Origin: CBDCIS01 sp965217565
Lineage (GTDB): Bacteria; Chloroflexota; Dehalococcoidia; Lucifugimonadales; CATOSD01
Direction of reading: 5' to 3'
NCBI GenBank assembly: GCA_965217565.1
Contig: CBDCIS010000006.1
Coordinates: forward strand, 124,001 to 188,000
DNA: 64,000 nt
Below are positions 1 to 8,320 of the stretch, piece by piece. The notes beneath the pieces are model-generated. The model did no database searches. It saw only the letters and a list, made by a program, of their open reading frames with translations, and was not told where the DNA came from. Position 1 is the first letter of the stretch; each line of letters begins with the position of its first letter. The translations under genes were made by a program, and so were the position numbers.

Positions 1-1
1 C

Positions 2-1981
2 GCGAACGCGCTGGCCGCGGCCCTCCTCCACGACGTGGTGGAAGACTGCGAGGTGCGCTCTGAAGAGTTGGAGGAGAGGTTCGGCGCCGAGGTCGCCAAG
101 CTGGTGAACGGAGTGACAAAGCTCACCCAAACCGAGCTGATGTCTGAGGAGCACGACCAGAACTCCAGCCCGGAGAACAGCGACGACTTCGCGCAGGCGG
201 CCACTCTGCGCAAGATGCTGGTGGCGATGGCGGAGGACATCCGGGTGGTCCTCATCAAGCTGGCGGACAGGCTTCACAACATGAGGACGCTCAGGGCGCT
301 TTCGCCTCAGAGACGAATCGCGATTTCCCAGGAGACACTCGAAATCTACGCCCCGCTTGCACACAGGCTGGGCATCTGGGAAATGAAGTGGCGGCTGGAA
401 GACCTCGCGTTCCAGTACCTCAATCCCCCTGTTTACCGCGACATCTCCAAGCTGCTGAGTTCCAAGCGCGAGGAGCGGGAGGAGTACATAGACCGCGTGC
501 TGAACACCTTGCGCGTCGAGTTGGAGCAGGCTGGGTTGGAGGCCGAGGTCACCGGACGCCCCAAGCATATCTACAGCATCCACAAGAAGATAGAGAAGTA
601 CGCGGCCCAGAACAAGGCGGTCGGCGAGATCTATGACCTGTTCGCCCTCCGTATCCTGGTCAAAGAGGTCAAGGACTGCTACGCCGCCCTGGGTGTGGTG
701 CACAACAGGTGGCATCCGCTGCCGGGCCAGTTCGACGACTACATCGCCAATCCCAAGGACAACCTCTACCAGGCGCTTCACACTACGGTGCTATGCGAGG
801 ACGCATGTCCCGTCGAGGTGCAGATTCGGACGCACGAGAACCACAGAGTCGCGGAGTACGGCGTCGCGGCTCATTGGCTGTACAAGGAGGGCACCTCCTC
901 CGACATTCACTTCGAGGAGAAGATGACCTGGCTGCGGCAGCTGCTCGAGTGGCAGCGGGAGGTAAGCGGCGCGGAGGAGTTCGTCGAGTCCTTCAAGACA
1001 GACGTGTTCAAGAACCAGGTGTTCGTTTACACACCCAAGGGGGAGTTGAAGGAACTGCCCGCGGGAGCGACGCCGCTCGACTTCGCGTATCGAATTCACA
1101 CCGACATCGGCAATCGCTGCATTGGCGGCAAGGTCAACGGCAAGCTAGTACCCCTGCACTACCAGTTGCAGAACGGCGACACCGTACAGATCCTGACGAG
1201 CAAGGCCATGCGGGGCCCAAGCCTGGACTGGCTGAACGTAAACCTGGGCTACGTCAACACCGCGTCCGCGCGCTCGAAGATTCGCAACTGGTTCAATCGG
1301 CAGGAGCGCAACATCAACGTCCAGAGGGGCAGGGACATCTACCAGAAGCAGGTGCGCCGCCTGAACACGGGCGCGTCCGACGTGGAGATGGCAAAACTGA
1401 TGAAGCTCGACAGCGCAGAGGACTTCTTCGCCGCGCTGGGAAACGGCACGATTACCGTGGCCCAGGTCGCCGGCAAGCTGTCGTCAGACTCGCTTGCCCC
1501 TGAGAAGACCCCTCGCTCCAATCTCCCCGTCGTGGGGCCCCAGTCGGGCGTCGAGGTGTTGGGGGTCGGAGACCTTCTCACCAGGATGGCCCGCTGTTGC
1601 AGCCCGATACAGGGGGACGAGATAATAGGGTATATCACACGAAGCCGGGGCGTGACGGTGCATCGCGCGAACTGCCCCAATGTTACCGCCGAAACGGAAA
1701 CCGAGCGCCTCGTGCCCGTCGGCTGGGGCAGAATGCAGACGTACTATCCGGTTAGAATCAGGATAGAGGCGTTCGATCGCGTCGGATTGTTGAGGGATAC
1801 CACCTCCCTTGTTTCGGAGGAACGTGTTAACATAGCATCTTGCGTATCAGAAGAGTACGATGACATCAGCGTCATATCGCTCACGGTCTATATCGAAAGT
1901 GTTGACCAGTTGAACCGCCTGTTCTCCAAGTTGGAGGGCGTCAAGGGCGTCATCAGCATCGTCAGGACTGCCCAGTCCTGA
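2..1981 (+). CDS. relA: Bifunctional (p)ppGpp synthetase/hydrolase, RelA/SpoT family (5' end outside window)
   Basis: Makes and degrades the alarmone (p)ppGpp in the cytosol. The frame is open from base 2, so the first part of the HD domain is missing. Visible in order: the HD-domain motif HDVVED; the synthetase domain with GRPKHIYSIHKKI, YDLFALRILV and the YQALHTTV substrate loop; the VQIRT...AEYGVAAHW end of that domain; a TGS domain (VFVYTPKGELKELPAGATPLD); a Cys/His linker domain (ARCCSPIQGDEIIGY...HRANCPN); and a C-terminal ACT domain. Both catalytic domains look intact, so a bifunctional Rel is more likely than a synthetase-only RelA. It ends 36 bases before the rpsT start. I am sure of the family; the symbol is a convention. 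Confidence 0.95.
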   Translation, partial: ANALAAALLHDVVEDCEVRSEELEERFGAEVAKLVNGVTKLTQTELMSEEHDQNSSPENSDDFAQAATLRKMLVAMAEDIRVVLIKLADRLHNMRTLRALSPQRRIAISQETLEIYAPLAHRLGIWEMKWRLEDLAFQYLNPPVYRDISKLLSSKREEREEYIDRVLNTLRVELEQAGLEAEVTGRPKHIYSIHKKIEKYAAQNKAVGEIYDLFALRILVKEVKDCYAALGVVHNRWHPLPGQFDDYIANPKDNLYQALHTTVLCEDACPVEVQIRTHENHRVAEYGVAAHWLYKEGTSSDIHFEEKMTWLRQLLEWQREVSGAEEFVESFKTDVFKNQVFVYTPKGELKELPAGATPLDFAYRIHTDIGNRCIGGKVNGKLVPLHYQLQNGDTVQILTSKAMRGPSLDWLNVNLGYVNTASARSKIRNWFNRQERNINVQRGRDIYQKQVRRLNTGASDVEMAKLMKLDSAEDFFAALGNGTITVAQVAGKLSSDSLAPEKTPRSNLPVVGPQSGVEVLGVGDLLTRMARCCSPIQGDEIIGYITRSRGVTVHRANCPNVTAETETERLVPVGWGRMQTYYPVRIRIEAFDRVGLLRDTTSLVSEERVNIASCVSEEYDDISVISLTVYIESVDQLNRLFSKLEGVKGVISIVRTAQS

Positions 1982-2017
1982 CGCCGAGTGAACAGGCGCG
2001 AGGAGGTTGGATTAGAT

Positions 2018-2284
2018 TTGCCAAGCGCAAAGTCCGCACGAGTAGCCGCACGAAGGCGCGAGAAGAACGCGCCCCTTCGTAGAAGAGCAAGAACATTCAT
2101 AGCCAAGGCGCGAAGACTCATACCCACGGACGACGCAGAGGCGGCGGACCAGGCGGTGAGGGACGCGGTAGTGGCGTTGGACAAGGCCGCCCAGAAGGGC
2201 GCGCTGCATCCAAACAACGCCATGCGGCGCAAGTCGCGCATTATGAAGCAACTGCACAAGGCCAGGAATCCGTCGCAAGAGTAG
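2018..2284 (+). CDS. rpsT: 30S ribosomal protein S20
   Basis: Small-subunit ribosomal protein that binds 16S rRNA. The protein begins PSAKSARVAARRREKNAPLRR and is an 88-residue, Lys/Arg-rich helical protein, the normal S20 length. I chose the TTG at 2018 because AGGAGG at 2001-2006 lies 11 bases ahead of it. A GTG at 1988 is in frame but would place that ribosome binding site inside the gene. The C-terminal half (HPNNAMRRKSRIMKQL) matches the S20 pattern. It ends in TAG, which shows that TAG is a normal stop in this genome. Confidence 0.93.
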   Translation: MPSAKSARVAARRREKNAPLRRRARTFIAKARRLIPTDDAEAADQAVRDAVVALDKAAQKGALHPNNAMRRKSRIMKQLHKARNPSQE

Positions 2285-2334
2285 CCGCACCATGCTGTTA
2301 GGCGGATCGGAACACTGTGGGAGGTTGAGTCGTC

Positions 2335-2523
2335 ATGTGTGGAACTGGAGGAGGAGCCGGCGATAAGCGTGGTCAACGCTCGAATCCTCCTTCGTTCATC
2401 GGCAACCTGAGAGATTCGGACTTTTCTTGGTATCGTACGCTGGTTCGCGCGCTGACGAACAACTTGCACAAAGTGCGCACCTTGCGAGGCTGCTGTGGCA
2501 GCTACGGCGAGCCCGGATGCTGA
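2335..2523 (+). CDS. Small Cys-rich protein with CCGSYGEPGC tail (candidate gene)
   Basis: A 62-residue open frame between rpsT and rpsP. The start ATG has GGGAGG at 2319-2324, ten bases upstream, which is a good ribosome binding site. The N-terminus is Gly-rich (MCGTGGGAG). The second half is basic and likely helical (LVRALTNNLHKVRTLRG) and ends in CCGSYGEPGC, three closely spaced cysteines that could bind a metal. I do not recognise a named family. My support is the ribosome binding site, the ordered C-terminus and the tight fit between two ribosomal protein genes. It could be a chance open frame in leader sequence. Confidence 0.5.
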   Translation: MCGTGGGAGDKRGQRSNPPSFIGNLRDSDFSWYRTLVRALTNNLHKVRTLRGCCGSYGEPGC

Positions 2524-2696
2524 CGCCATTGATTGCGGTCGGCGTGCCCGGCGCTCGCTCCCATTCCATGAGGCCATAGCAAATTGGGTTGTCTGGGAGA
2601 TTAGCGGATATCCAGAATTGGATAGCTGGAGTGATACCGCCAGTTCCAGCCCGGCGGCCGATCTGTTTGGCACAGACCGGAAGGCTCCGATCTTAA

Positions 2697-2726
2697 TTGA
2701 CAGCGGGCGTTGTGGCAAGCTAGAAT
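2697..2726 (+). promoter_or_regulatory. Sigma-70-type promoter upstream of rpsP
   Basis: TTGACA at 2697-2702, an 18-base spacer, and TAGAAT at 2721-2726. It lies 48 bases before the rpsP start and would drive rpsP-khpA-rimM. Confidence 0.7.
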
Positions 2727-2774
2727 CTTCGAGACCAACGCAAGAATAGAGTTCCAGATTGAGAGCGGTTTCGT

Positions 2775-3032
2775 ATGCTTAAATTGAGATTGAAGCGCGT
2801 GGGCGCAAGGAATCAACCCAGCTACCGCATCGTTGTGGCGGACTCCAGAGCGGCACGCGACGGCTCCTTCGTGGAGCAGTTGGGCCACTACAACCCCAGG
2901 ACAGATCCCCCCACTATCGTCGTGGACGAGGAGAGGGCGCTGAAGTGGCTTCGCCAGGGAGCCCAGCCCTCTGACGCCGTCCAGAGGGTGCTGAGGAACC
3001 TGGGAACCCTCGACAGGATCAAGGGCGAATGA
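2775..3032 (+). CDS. rpsP: 30S ribosomal protein S16
   Basis: Small-subunit ribosomal protein. The 85-residue product starts MLKLRLKRVGARNQPSYRIV and contains RDGSFVEQLGHYNP, the S16 signature, at normal length. Its TGA overlaps the khpA start as ATGA, so the two genes are translationally coupled. The order rpsP-khpA-rimM is the usual bacterial ribosome-maturation operon. Confidence 0.96.
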   Translation: MLKLRLKRVGARNQPSYRIVVADSRAARDGSFVEQLGHYNPRTDPPTIVVDEERALKWLRQGAQPSDAVQRVLRNLGTLDRIKGE

Positions 3033-3256
3033 GAGAGCTGGTCGAGTACATCGCCATGTCCATTGCCTCGCATCCGGATGAAGTCAGGGTTACCGAGGAG
3101 GACGACGGTGGGCGCGTGCTGCTCAGGCTGGAGGTTGCACCGGACGACAAGGGCAAGGTCATCGGGCGGCAGGGGCACGTAGCGCAGTCGATACGCGTTC
3201 TGCTTCGTGTGGCCGCGGTCAAACGGGGCACTCGCGCCAGCCTCGAGATCGTATAG
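3029..3256 (+). CDS. khpA: KH-domain RNA-binding protein KhpA
   Basis: Small RNA-binding protein (75 residues) of the KhpA/YlqC family, which in other bacteria pairs with KhpB and affects cell-division genes through RNA binding. The KH GXXG loop is seen as VIGRQGHVAQSIR, flanked by the beta strand RVLLRLEVAPDDKGK and the following helix. It starts inside the last codon of rpsP (ATGA), and rimM follows 76 bases later. No KhpB partner is in the window. Confidence 0.93.
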   Translation: MRELVEYIAMSIASHPDEVRVTEEDDGGRVLLRLEVAPDDKGKVIGRQGHVAQSIRVLLRVAAVKRGTRASLEIV

Positions 3257-3332
3257 CGCGCAGCCGTTGCCCCTACACACCCCAAGCCGCTCAGTCGGAA
3301 TACACCCACCTCCCGCGCACCAACTCGGCCCC

Positions 3333-3836
3333 ATGGAACCCTCCCAGGACATGGTCATCGTTGGGAGAATCAAGGGAGCCTGGGGCTTGCGCGGCGACCT
3401 GAAGATAGAAGCGCTCACGGACAACCCCAACCGCTTTTCGCCGGAAAGTACGCTTTACCTAGAGGGCAGGCCCGTTCAGGTGGAGCGTTCACGCGGCGTG
3501 AAAGGCGGAGTCCTCCTCAAGCTCCGTCCCGTCAACGATCGCTCCCACGCGGACCTGCTCAGGGGTAAGTACCTCACAGTGCGCGAGCAGGACACCGAAT
3601 CCCTGCCGGAGGACACCTACTACTACTTCCAGCTTCTCAACATGGCCGTTTTCACGGACGAGGAAGAACACCTGGGGGAACTTGGGGAGATCATATACAC
3701 GGGCTGCAATGACGTTTACGTGGTCAAAGGCGGCGATGCCAAAGAGTTACTCATTCCCTCGCTGAAAGAAGTCATCCTCGAGGTAGATGTCCCAGGCAAT
3801 AGAATGACGGTTAGACTTCCGGAAGGACTGCGCTAG
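3333..3836 (+). CDS. rimM: Ribosome maturation factor RimM
   Basis: 16S rRNA processing factor that binds S19 during 30S head assembly. The N-terminal RimM barrel begins VGRIKGAWGLRGDLKIE, and a C-terminal PRC-barrel includes LGELGEIIYTGCNDVYVV and LIPSLKEVILEVD. The ATG at 3333 gives 167 residues, the usual length; an ATG at 3351 is an alternative that starts right at the conserved VIVGRIKG. The frame stays open upstream, but that part has no RimM homology and overlaps khpA. rplS and trmD, which often follow, are absent because HU and an IS lie next. Confidence 0.93.
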   Translation: MEPSQDMVIVGRIKGAWGLRGDLKIEALTDNPNRFSPESTLYLEGRPVQVERSRGVKGGVLLKLRPVNDRSHADLLRGKYLTVREQDTESLPEDTYYYFQLLNMAVFTDEEEHLGELGEIIYTGCNDVYVVKGGDAKELLIPSLKEVILEVDVPGNRMTVRLPEGLR

Positions 3837-3900
3837 ACGCTGGCAGAAGCATTGCGGACGCGCTCCCGGCGTCGTGTGCCGAAAGGCGGCATAAAGAAAC

Positions 3901-3926
3901 GGCGGGCCCGACTACTCAAGCCCGCC
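3901..3926. terminator. Hairpin between convergent rimM and HU genes
   Basis: GGCGGGC at 3901-3907 pairs with GCCCGCC at 3920-3926. On the minus strand the hairpin is followed by GTTTCTTTA, so it probably ends HU transcription and may also serve rimM. The T tract is weak. Confidence 0.55.
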
Positions 3927-3963
3927 TCAAGATGAGATAAGATTTGAATGATTCAGGTTTGTG

Positions 3964-4257
3964 CTACCCTTGGGCAGACTTGCTCAACTCCGCGCCCGCG
4001 GTGAAGCCAACCCGCCTGTGCGCCGGCACCGTTATCAGGCTGCCCGAGCTGCTGCCTCTGATGGGCCGTACTCTTCTGGCCTTGACGTCTCTGACTTCAA
4101 ACGAACCGAACCCGGTCAGCACAACCCTATCGCCGGAACCCAGCGCGTCCTGAACGCTGTCGAGAACTGCCCTCAGGGCCGCTTCTCCCTGCGATCTGGA
4201 ACTGCCCAGCCTTGATGCGACCCTCGAGCTGAGGTCGCTCTTTCTCAGTGTTGCCAT
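3964..4257 (-). CDS. HU-family nucleoid DNA-binding protein
   Basis: Histone-like DNA-bending protein, 97 residues. The N-terminal helical part (MATLRKSDLSSRVASRLG...AVLDSVQDALGSGDRVVL) is followed by GFGSFEV, the HU/IHF hallmark, and then the DNA-binding arm. The arm reads RPIRGSSSGSLITVP rather than the usual GRNPQTG, so the intercalating Pro context is altered, which may change bending. The gene is convergent with rimM and has its own promoter at 4325-4354. Confidence 0.92.
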   Translation of the reverse strand: MATLRKSDLSSRVASRLGSSRSQGEAALRAVLDSVQDALGSGDRVVLTGFGSFEVRDVKARRVRPIRGSSSGSLITVPAHRRVGFTAGAELSKSAQG

Positions 4258-4324
4258 GTCTCTTTAGACCTCCTTTCTTGTCCTAACATGACGGTTGGGG
4301 ACGCTCCGTGCGCCCCTGTAACAT

Positions 4325-4354
4325 GGTATAAAGGCCAACGCAGGGCTGTGTCAA
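4325..4354 (-). promoter_or_regulatory. Promoter of the HU gene
   Basis: Read on the minus strand: TTGACA (4354-4349), 18 bases, TATACC (4330-4325). It lies 68 bases upstream of the HU start and left of the IS1182 insertion, so the IS has not separated the gene from its promoter. Confidence 0.6.
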
Positions 4355-4420
4355 GGCGTTTTTGGTTCTCTATCGCACCGTATTGCGGCAGACGGGACGG
4401 CCAACCAGGGCAATCCCTTG

Positions 4421-6085
4421 GAGCATGTCTCACAAGAGGGTTGTGGTGATAAGAGTGAAGCGCCGACTCCGGTCGCATTTGTGCAATGATCGGTCCGGGT
4501 GTCTCAGGGCAGAGCGCCGGATGCGCCGATGATGGACCTGTGCGCAAACGATGGGCTGAGATTGCGGCGCCATATGCGGGTTGCCCGGCCACGCCACCCG
4601 CGCCACAGGGTGCGCAGATTGAAGGCCGTGGCCAACAGGCCCCACTCAGCGGCCACGTTGTCTATGCCACGCAGCAGGACTCTACGCGCCGCCTGCTGCT
4701 CTTTGATGATCCCAAAGACCGGCTCGACCAGACCCTTCCTGCGATCGTAGGACTGTCTGGCTTCGTCGGTGCGCATCCAGCGCCGATGACGACGCAGCGC
4801 TGTGTCGTGCGGCCCTATCTCAAGCGCTCGCCCATTTCGGCCATCCCTCGTACACACCCCAAAGACCGGACACGCTCGGCAGACAGCGCCGGAGGCCCGG
4901 TAGAGCCTCACCGCTATCCCACGTCTGCGCTTCATACGGGTGAAGCGCAGCCACTGTCCTTTTGGACAGATGTAGCTGTCGGTCTCCTCGTCATAGGTGA
5001 ATCGGTCCTTGTGATACGGGTGGCCCAGCGCCCGACGCTGTGCCTCGGGCATCACAACCTGCTGGTCTCTGAGCGCGCACTCCTCCAGATTGCTCCCTGA
5101 GTGATAACCTGCGTCTGCCAACGTCATCTCAGACCTGACACCCGTCGTCTCCTCTGCCTTCTGAAGCATTGGGGCCAGTTGAGAATGGTCGTCGGGGTCA
5201 TCGGTAACCTCCACCGCAGTGATCAACATGCCTCTCTTCCCTGCCTCGGTCTGCGTCGGCGAGACCATCGCCTGTGCGTTGTAGCAGGGCGTTATCCCCT
5301 GGCGAGTCCTCATCAGACGTGCGTCCGTATCGGTGAGGTTGATGTGATTGATGTCTCCACGCTCCGAAAGCCCCTCCATAGCTCGGCGCACCTGCTCTCT
5401 CAGCGCCGTCTTCTCGGCCAACTCCTGAGGCAGATGGACGGGCGCAGCGTCCTCTCCCGCCTCGCTCTGAGCTTCCAGATCCCTCACCGCATCCTCCAGA
5501 CGTCTCAACAGACGCTGCAGTCCTTCCGCATCGAGCGTCCTGTCTCCGCTCGCATTCGCTCCCACCTTCGTACCATCCACAGCCTGCAACGCCAACTCCA
5601 CAAGGTCCATCCTGACCGCCGTTTGCACTGTGCGCTTCAGCAACTTGCGCATCGACTGGCGGTGGCTCTTGTAGAACCTCCACAAGGTGTTGTGGTCTGG
5701 ACGCTGCCATCCGGTCAGCCACAGGTACGATATCTGGTCTCCGCAGGCCGCCTCCAGCTTGCGGCACGACCGAACGCCTGTCATGAATCCATACAGCCAC
5801 ACGCCCAACAGCGCCCTGGGATGGTACGCCGGGGCTCCCATCCAACATCCCTCGATATCGACGCCGAGCTCCGCCCAGTCGTCTCGGTTCAGCCCATCGA
5901 CGAACTCGGCCACGAACCGCGCAGGATGGTCCTCCGGGATCATCTCATCCAGGGTCGGCGGCAACATCCACATCTGCTCTCGACCCATCGGACGCAGTGG
6001 CATCTCTATCACCTCCAGAGATGGGCTGTCGCTTCCCAAGTATACCCCGAGCCATATCCCCCCGCTCGACTTTTGAGACAGACTC
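4421..6085 (-). mobile_element. IS1182-type insertion sequence
   Basis: About 1665 bases with imperfect terminal inverted repeats, GAGCATGTCTCACAAG at the left and the reverse complement of GAGTCTGTCTCAAAAG at the right (13 of 16 match). A 4-base direct repeat CTTG flanks it (4417-4420 and 6086-6089), consistent with a target duplication. It carries one intact transposase gene and sits between the divergent HU and yebC promoters. Confidence 0.8.
4504..6003 (-). CDS. IS1182-family transposase
   Basis: DDE transposase of 499 residues. The N-terminal DUF772-type region (AYHPRALLGVWLYGFMTGVRSCRKLE...DQISYLWLTGWQRPDHNTLWRF) is followed by the first catalytic Asp in AVDGTKVGANAS. A coiled Glu/Arg-rich insert comes next, then the second Asp in LADAGYHSG, a Cys cluster (CRACPVFGVC) and the Glu in RKGLVEPVFGIIKEQ. 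I chose the ATG at 6003 because GGAGGTGA lies just upstream; an upstream TTG at 6039 has no such site. The gene looks complete, so the element may still be active. Confidence 0.9.
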   Translation of the reverse strand: MPLRPMGREQMWMLPPTLDEMIPEDHPARFVAEFVDGLNRDDWAELGVDIEGCWMGAPAYHPRALLGVWLYGFMTGVRSCRKLEAACGDQISYLWLTGWQRPDHNTLWRFYKSHRQSMRKLLKRTVQTAVRMDLVELALQAVDGTKVGANASGDRTLDAEGLQRLLRRLEDAVRDLEAQSEAGEDAAPVHLPQELAEKTALREQVRRAMEGLSERGDINHINLTDTDARLMRTRQGITPCYNAQAMVSPTQTEAGKRGMLITAVEVTDDPDDHSQLAPMLQKAEETTGVRSEMTLADAGYHSGSNLEECALRDQQVVMPEAQRRALGHPYHKDRFTYDEETDSYICPKGQWLRFTRMKRRRGIAVRLYRASGAVCRACPVFGVCTRDGRNGRALEIGPHDTALRRHRRWMRTDEARQSYDRRKGLVEPVFGIIKEQQAARRVLLRGIDNVAAEWGLLATAFNLRTLWRGWRGRATRIWRRNLSPSFAHRSIIGASGALP

Positions 6086-6136
6086 CTTGTGGTTACCCCT
6101 ACAAGATTGGAACAGGCCCTTGTACTATCCCGCGTT

Positions 6137-6165
6137 TTGACCGTAAACGGCCCTCATGCTAGAAT
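6137..6165 (+). promoter_or_regulatory. Promoter of yebC
   Basis: TTGACC at 6137-6142, 17-base spacer, TAGAAT at 6160-6165, 86 bases ahead of the yebC start and right of the IS1182 end. Confidence 0.7.
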
Positions 6166-6251
6166 CTCCAATAGGCAGGGGCAGGTTGAGACTGATGAGG
6201 CATTAACTTGCCAACTCTGCCGACAGGTTGTTACTTCGCAGGAGGGCCAAG

Positions 6252-7013
6252 ATGTCAGGTCACTCGAAATGGTCCACCATCAAGCATGGCAAGGCGATTT
6301 CAGACGCGCGCCGTGGTAAGCTGTTCACGAAGCTGACGCGGGAGATAATCACAGCCGCTCGGCAGGGCGGCGGCAATCCTGATATGAACATGCGCCTACG
6401 CATGGCGGTGCAGCGCGCAAGGGACAGCAATATGCCCCTGGACAACATCGACAGGGCCATCAAGAAGGCGACCGGAGAGGGCAGCGACCAGGAGCAGATG
6501 CTGGAGGTGGTGTACGAGGGCTATGGGCCCGGAGGCACTGCGATTCTACTCGAGGCGATCACCGATAACCGGAATCGCACCGTATCCGATATTCGCTCGA
6601 CGTTGACCAAGGCGGGTGGCAACCTGGCGCAGTCCGGGGCGGTGGCGTGGCAGTTCGAGCAAAAGGGTGTTGTCGTAGTGGAGGCCGCCCCGGACCAGGC
6701 GGAAGAGTTGGCCCTCATCGCCATCGACGCGGGCGCGGACGACTTCGAGACTTTCGAGTGCAGCCTTCACGTTTACGCGGCCCCAACAGACCTCGATGAC
6801 ATCCGCAAGGTTCTCGCCGAATCGGACGCCCGTATAATGTCGTCTGAGATTTCCATGCTGCCCAACAACGCGGTTCCTCTCGAGGATAAGGCAGCGATAC
6901 AGATCCTGCGCCTGCTGGACCGTCTCGAAGAGTTGGACGACGTTCAGCGGGTATTCTCCAACGCCGACTTTTCGGACGACGTGCTGGAAGAGTATCGCAA
7001 TAACGAGGAGTAG
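6252..7013 (+). CDS. yebC: YebC/PmpR-family transcriptional or translational regulator
   Basis: Full-length (253 residues) YebC-family protein; family members act as DNA-binding regulators and some relieve ribosome stalling. The N-terminus MSGHSKWSTIKHGKAISDARRG, the block MPLDNIDRAIKKATG and the block YEGYGPGGTAILLEAITDNRNRT are the family signatures. The ATG at 6252 has AGGAGGG at 6240-6246. It is followed by ruvC and ruvA, a common gene order. It ends in TAG. Confidence 0.95.
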   Translation: MSGHSKWSTIKHGKAISDARRGKLFTKLTREIITAARQGGGNPDMNMRLRMAVQRARDSNMPLDNIDRAIKKATGEGSDQEQMLEVVYEGYGPGGTAILLEAITDNRNRTVSDIRSTLTKAGGNLAQSGAVAWQFEQKGVVVVEAAPDQAEELALIAIDAGADDFETFECSLHVYAAPTDLDDIRKVLAESDARIMSSEISMLPNNAVPLEDKAAIQILRLLDRLEELDDVQRVFSNADFSDDVLEEYRNNEE

Positions 7014-7076
7014 GCGCGGGGCGCCGTCCCCCTCGCGCTGAGAACGACCGGAATCACCATCACTGAGGACGCTCTA

Positions 7077-7574
7077 TTGCGAGTCTTTGGCATCGACCCC
7101 GGCACATTCAAAATGGGCGTTGGCGTGGTGGACTCGGAGCGAGGAGAGCTAGTCCTGATATACGCAGGCGTCCTCAGCCCTCCGAGGCGCGACTCTCTCC
7201 CCGCGCGCCTTCATTACATCTACGAAGAGTTGGTCTCCCTAATGAAGCAGTGGAAGCCATCGGAAGTTGCCATAGAAGAGCCGTTCGCCGCGCGCAACAT
7301 CAAGGCCGCTATGGCGGTCGGCCAGGCGCAAGGCGTGGCATTGGCGGCCGCCGCGCACAACGGTCTTGAGACGTTCGGCTACTCGCCGAGGGCAGTGAAA
7401 CGCTCCGTCACGGACTATGGTGGAAGCTCCAAGGGCCAGGTGCAGGAGATGGTCGGCGCTATGCTGGGGTTGGACGACTGGGCCGGGCAGTCCACCGACA
7501 CCACGGACGCCCTCGCGGTGGCGATATGCCACGTCGGCGCGACCCAGCTTTCACGACTGGCAGTCCGCGAGTAA
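7077..7574 (+). CDS. ruvC: Holliday junction resolvase RuvC
   Basis: Endonuclease that cuts Holliday junctions together with RuvAB. The four acidic catalytic residues are visible: Asp7 in MRVFGIDPG, Glu67 in EVAIEEPF, and Asp141 and Asp144 in STDTTDALAVAICH. At 165 residues it has normal length. The start is TTG with GAGG eight bases upstream. ruvA begins 12 bases after its stop, so the two are co-transcribed. Confidence 0.95.
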   Translation: MRVFGIDPGTFKMGVGVVDSERGELVLIYAGVLSPPRRDSLPARLHYIYEELVSLMKQWKPSEVAIEEPFAARNIKAAMAVGQAQGVALAAAAHNGLETFGYSPRAVKRSVTDYGGSSKGQVQEMVGAMLGLDDWAGQSTDTTDALAVAICHVGATQLSRLAVRE

Positions 7575-7586
7575 TCGGGATTTTAC

Positions 7587-8174
7587 GTGGTTTCATCACT
7601 CATCTCATCCGTCCAGGGGCCAATCGAAAGCGTCACGCCCGATAGCGTCAACGTATCGGTGGGGGGAGTCACCCTTCAGGTCAACGTGCCCACATCGACG
7701 ATTGACCAGCTTGGCGGAATTGGCGACCACGTGCGGCTATTCACGTCCCTGCAGGTGAGAGAAGACAGCCTCACGCTCTACGGCTTTCCCTCGCAGGACG
7801 CTCGCCTGGCCTTCGAGACGCTGATTGGCGTGAGTGGGGTAGGGCCCAAAGTGGCATTGAGCGTGCTATCCAGGTTGACCCCGGCCTCCCTCGCCATCGC
7901 CGTGAGCGCCGCCGACGCGGACGCTTTTGTCAGCGTGCCGGGAGTCGGCAAGAGGACCGCTGGGCGCATCATACTGGAGCTAAAGGGCAAGCTGGCGGCG
8001 GATTGGTCGGTTGACCTTCAAGCGGGAGGAGACCGCGACGCGCTCGACGCGCTCGTCGCCCTTGGCTACTCGGCTTCCGAGGCTGGGGAGGCCCTCGCGG
8101 CCATAGGGCCTGCCGGCTCCGCCCCAATAGAAGAGAGGGTTCGGCTGGCCCTACGGCAGATGATCGGAGGCTGA
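7587..8174 (+). CDS. ruvA: Holliday junction branch migration protein RuvA
   Basis: Junction-binding subunit of the RuvAB motor, 195 residues. Domain I is an OB fold (SVNVSVGGVTLQVNVP), domain II has two helix-hairpin-helix motifs (GVSGVGPKVALSVLS and VPGVGKRTAGRIILELKG), and domain III (ALVALGYSASEAGEAL) is the RuvB-binding module. It starts at GTG. ruvB, which usually follows directly, is absent here: an integrase and its element begin 146 bases downstream. Confidence 0.94.
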   Translation: MVSSLISSVQGPIESVTPDSVNVSVGGVTLQVNVPTSTIDQLGGIGDHVRLFTSLQVREDSLTLYGFPSQDARLAFETLIGVSGVGPKVALSVLSRLTPASLAIAVSAADADAFVSVPGVGKRTAGRIILELKGKLAADWSVDLQAGGDRDALDALVALGYSASEAGEALAAIGPAGSAPIEERVRLALRQMIGG

Positions 8175-8247
8175 AGCCCGTTATCAAGCTTCTTCAACTC
8201 CTCTCAATCTCTCCGTTATGTAGCTATAAATGCAGTCCTACGATGTC

Positions 8248-8276
8248 TTGACATGTCCAATGGCGTGCTATAAAAT
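8248..8276 (+). promoter_or_regulatory. Promoter of the integrase gene
   Basis: TTGACA at 8248-8253, a 17-base spacer, TAAAAT at 8271-8276: near-consensus sigma-70 promoter 45 bases before the integrase start. Confidence 0.75.
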
Positions 8277-8320
8277 CCCCCCAAATGGTACACAGATGAA
8301 AGGGACACAAGGGGCACGCT

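Noticed and set aside
5101..6162. A 353-codon plus-strand open frame opposite the IS1182 transposase
   Set aside because: It is the antisense shadow of an intact, well-recognised transposase.
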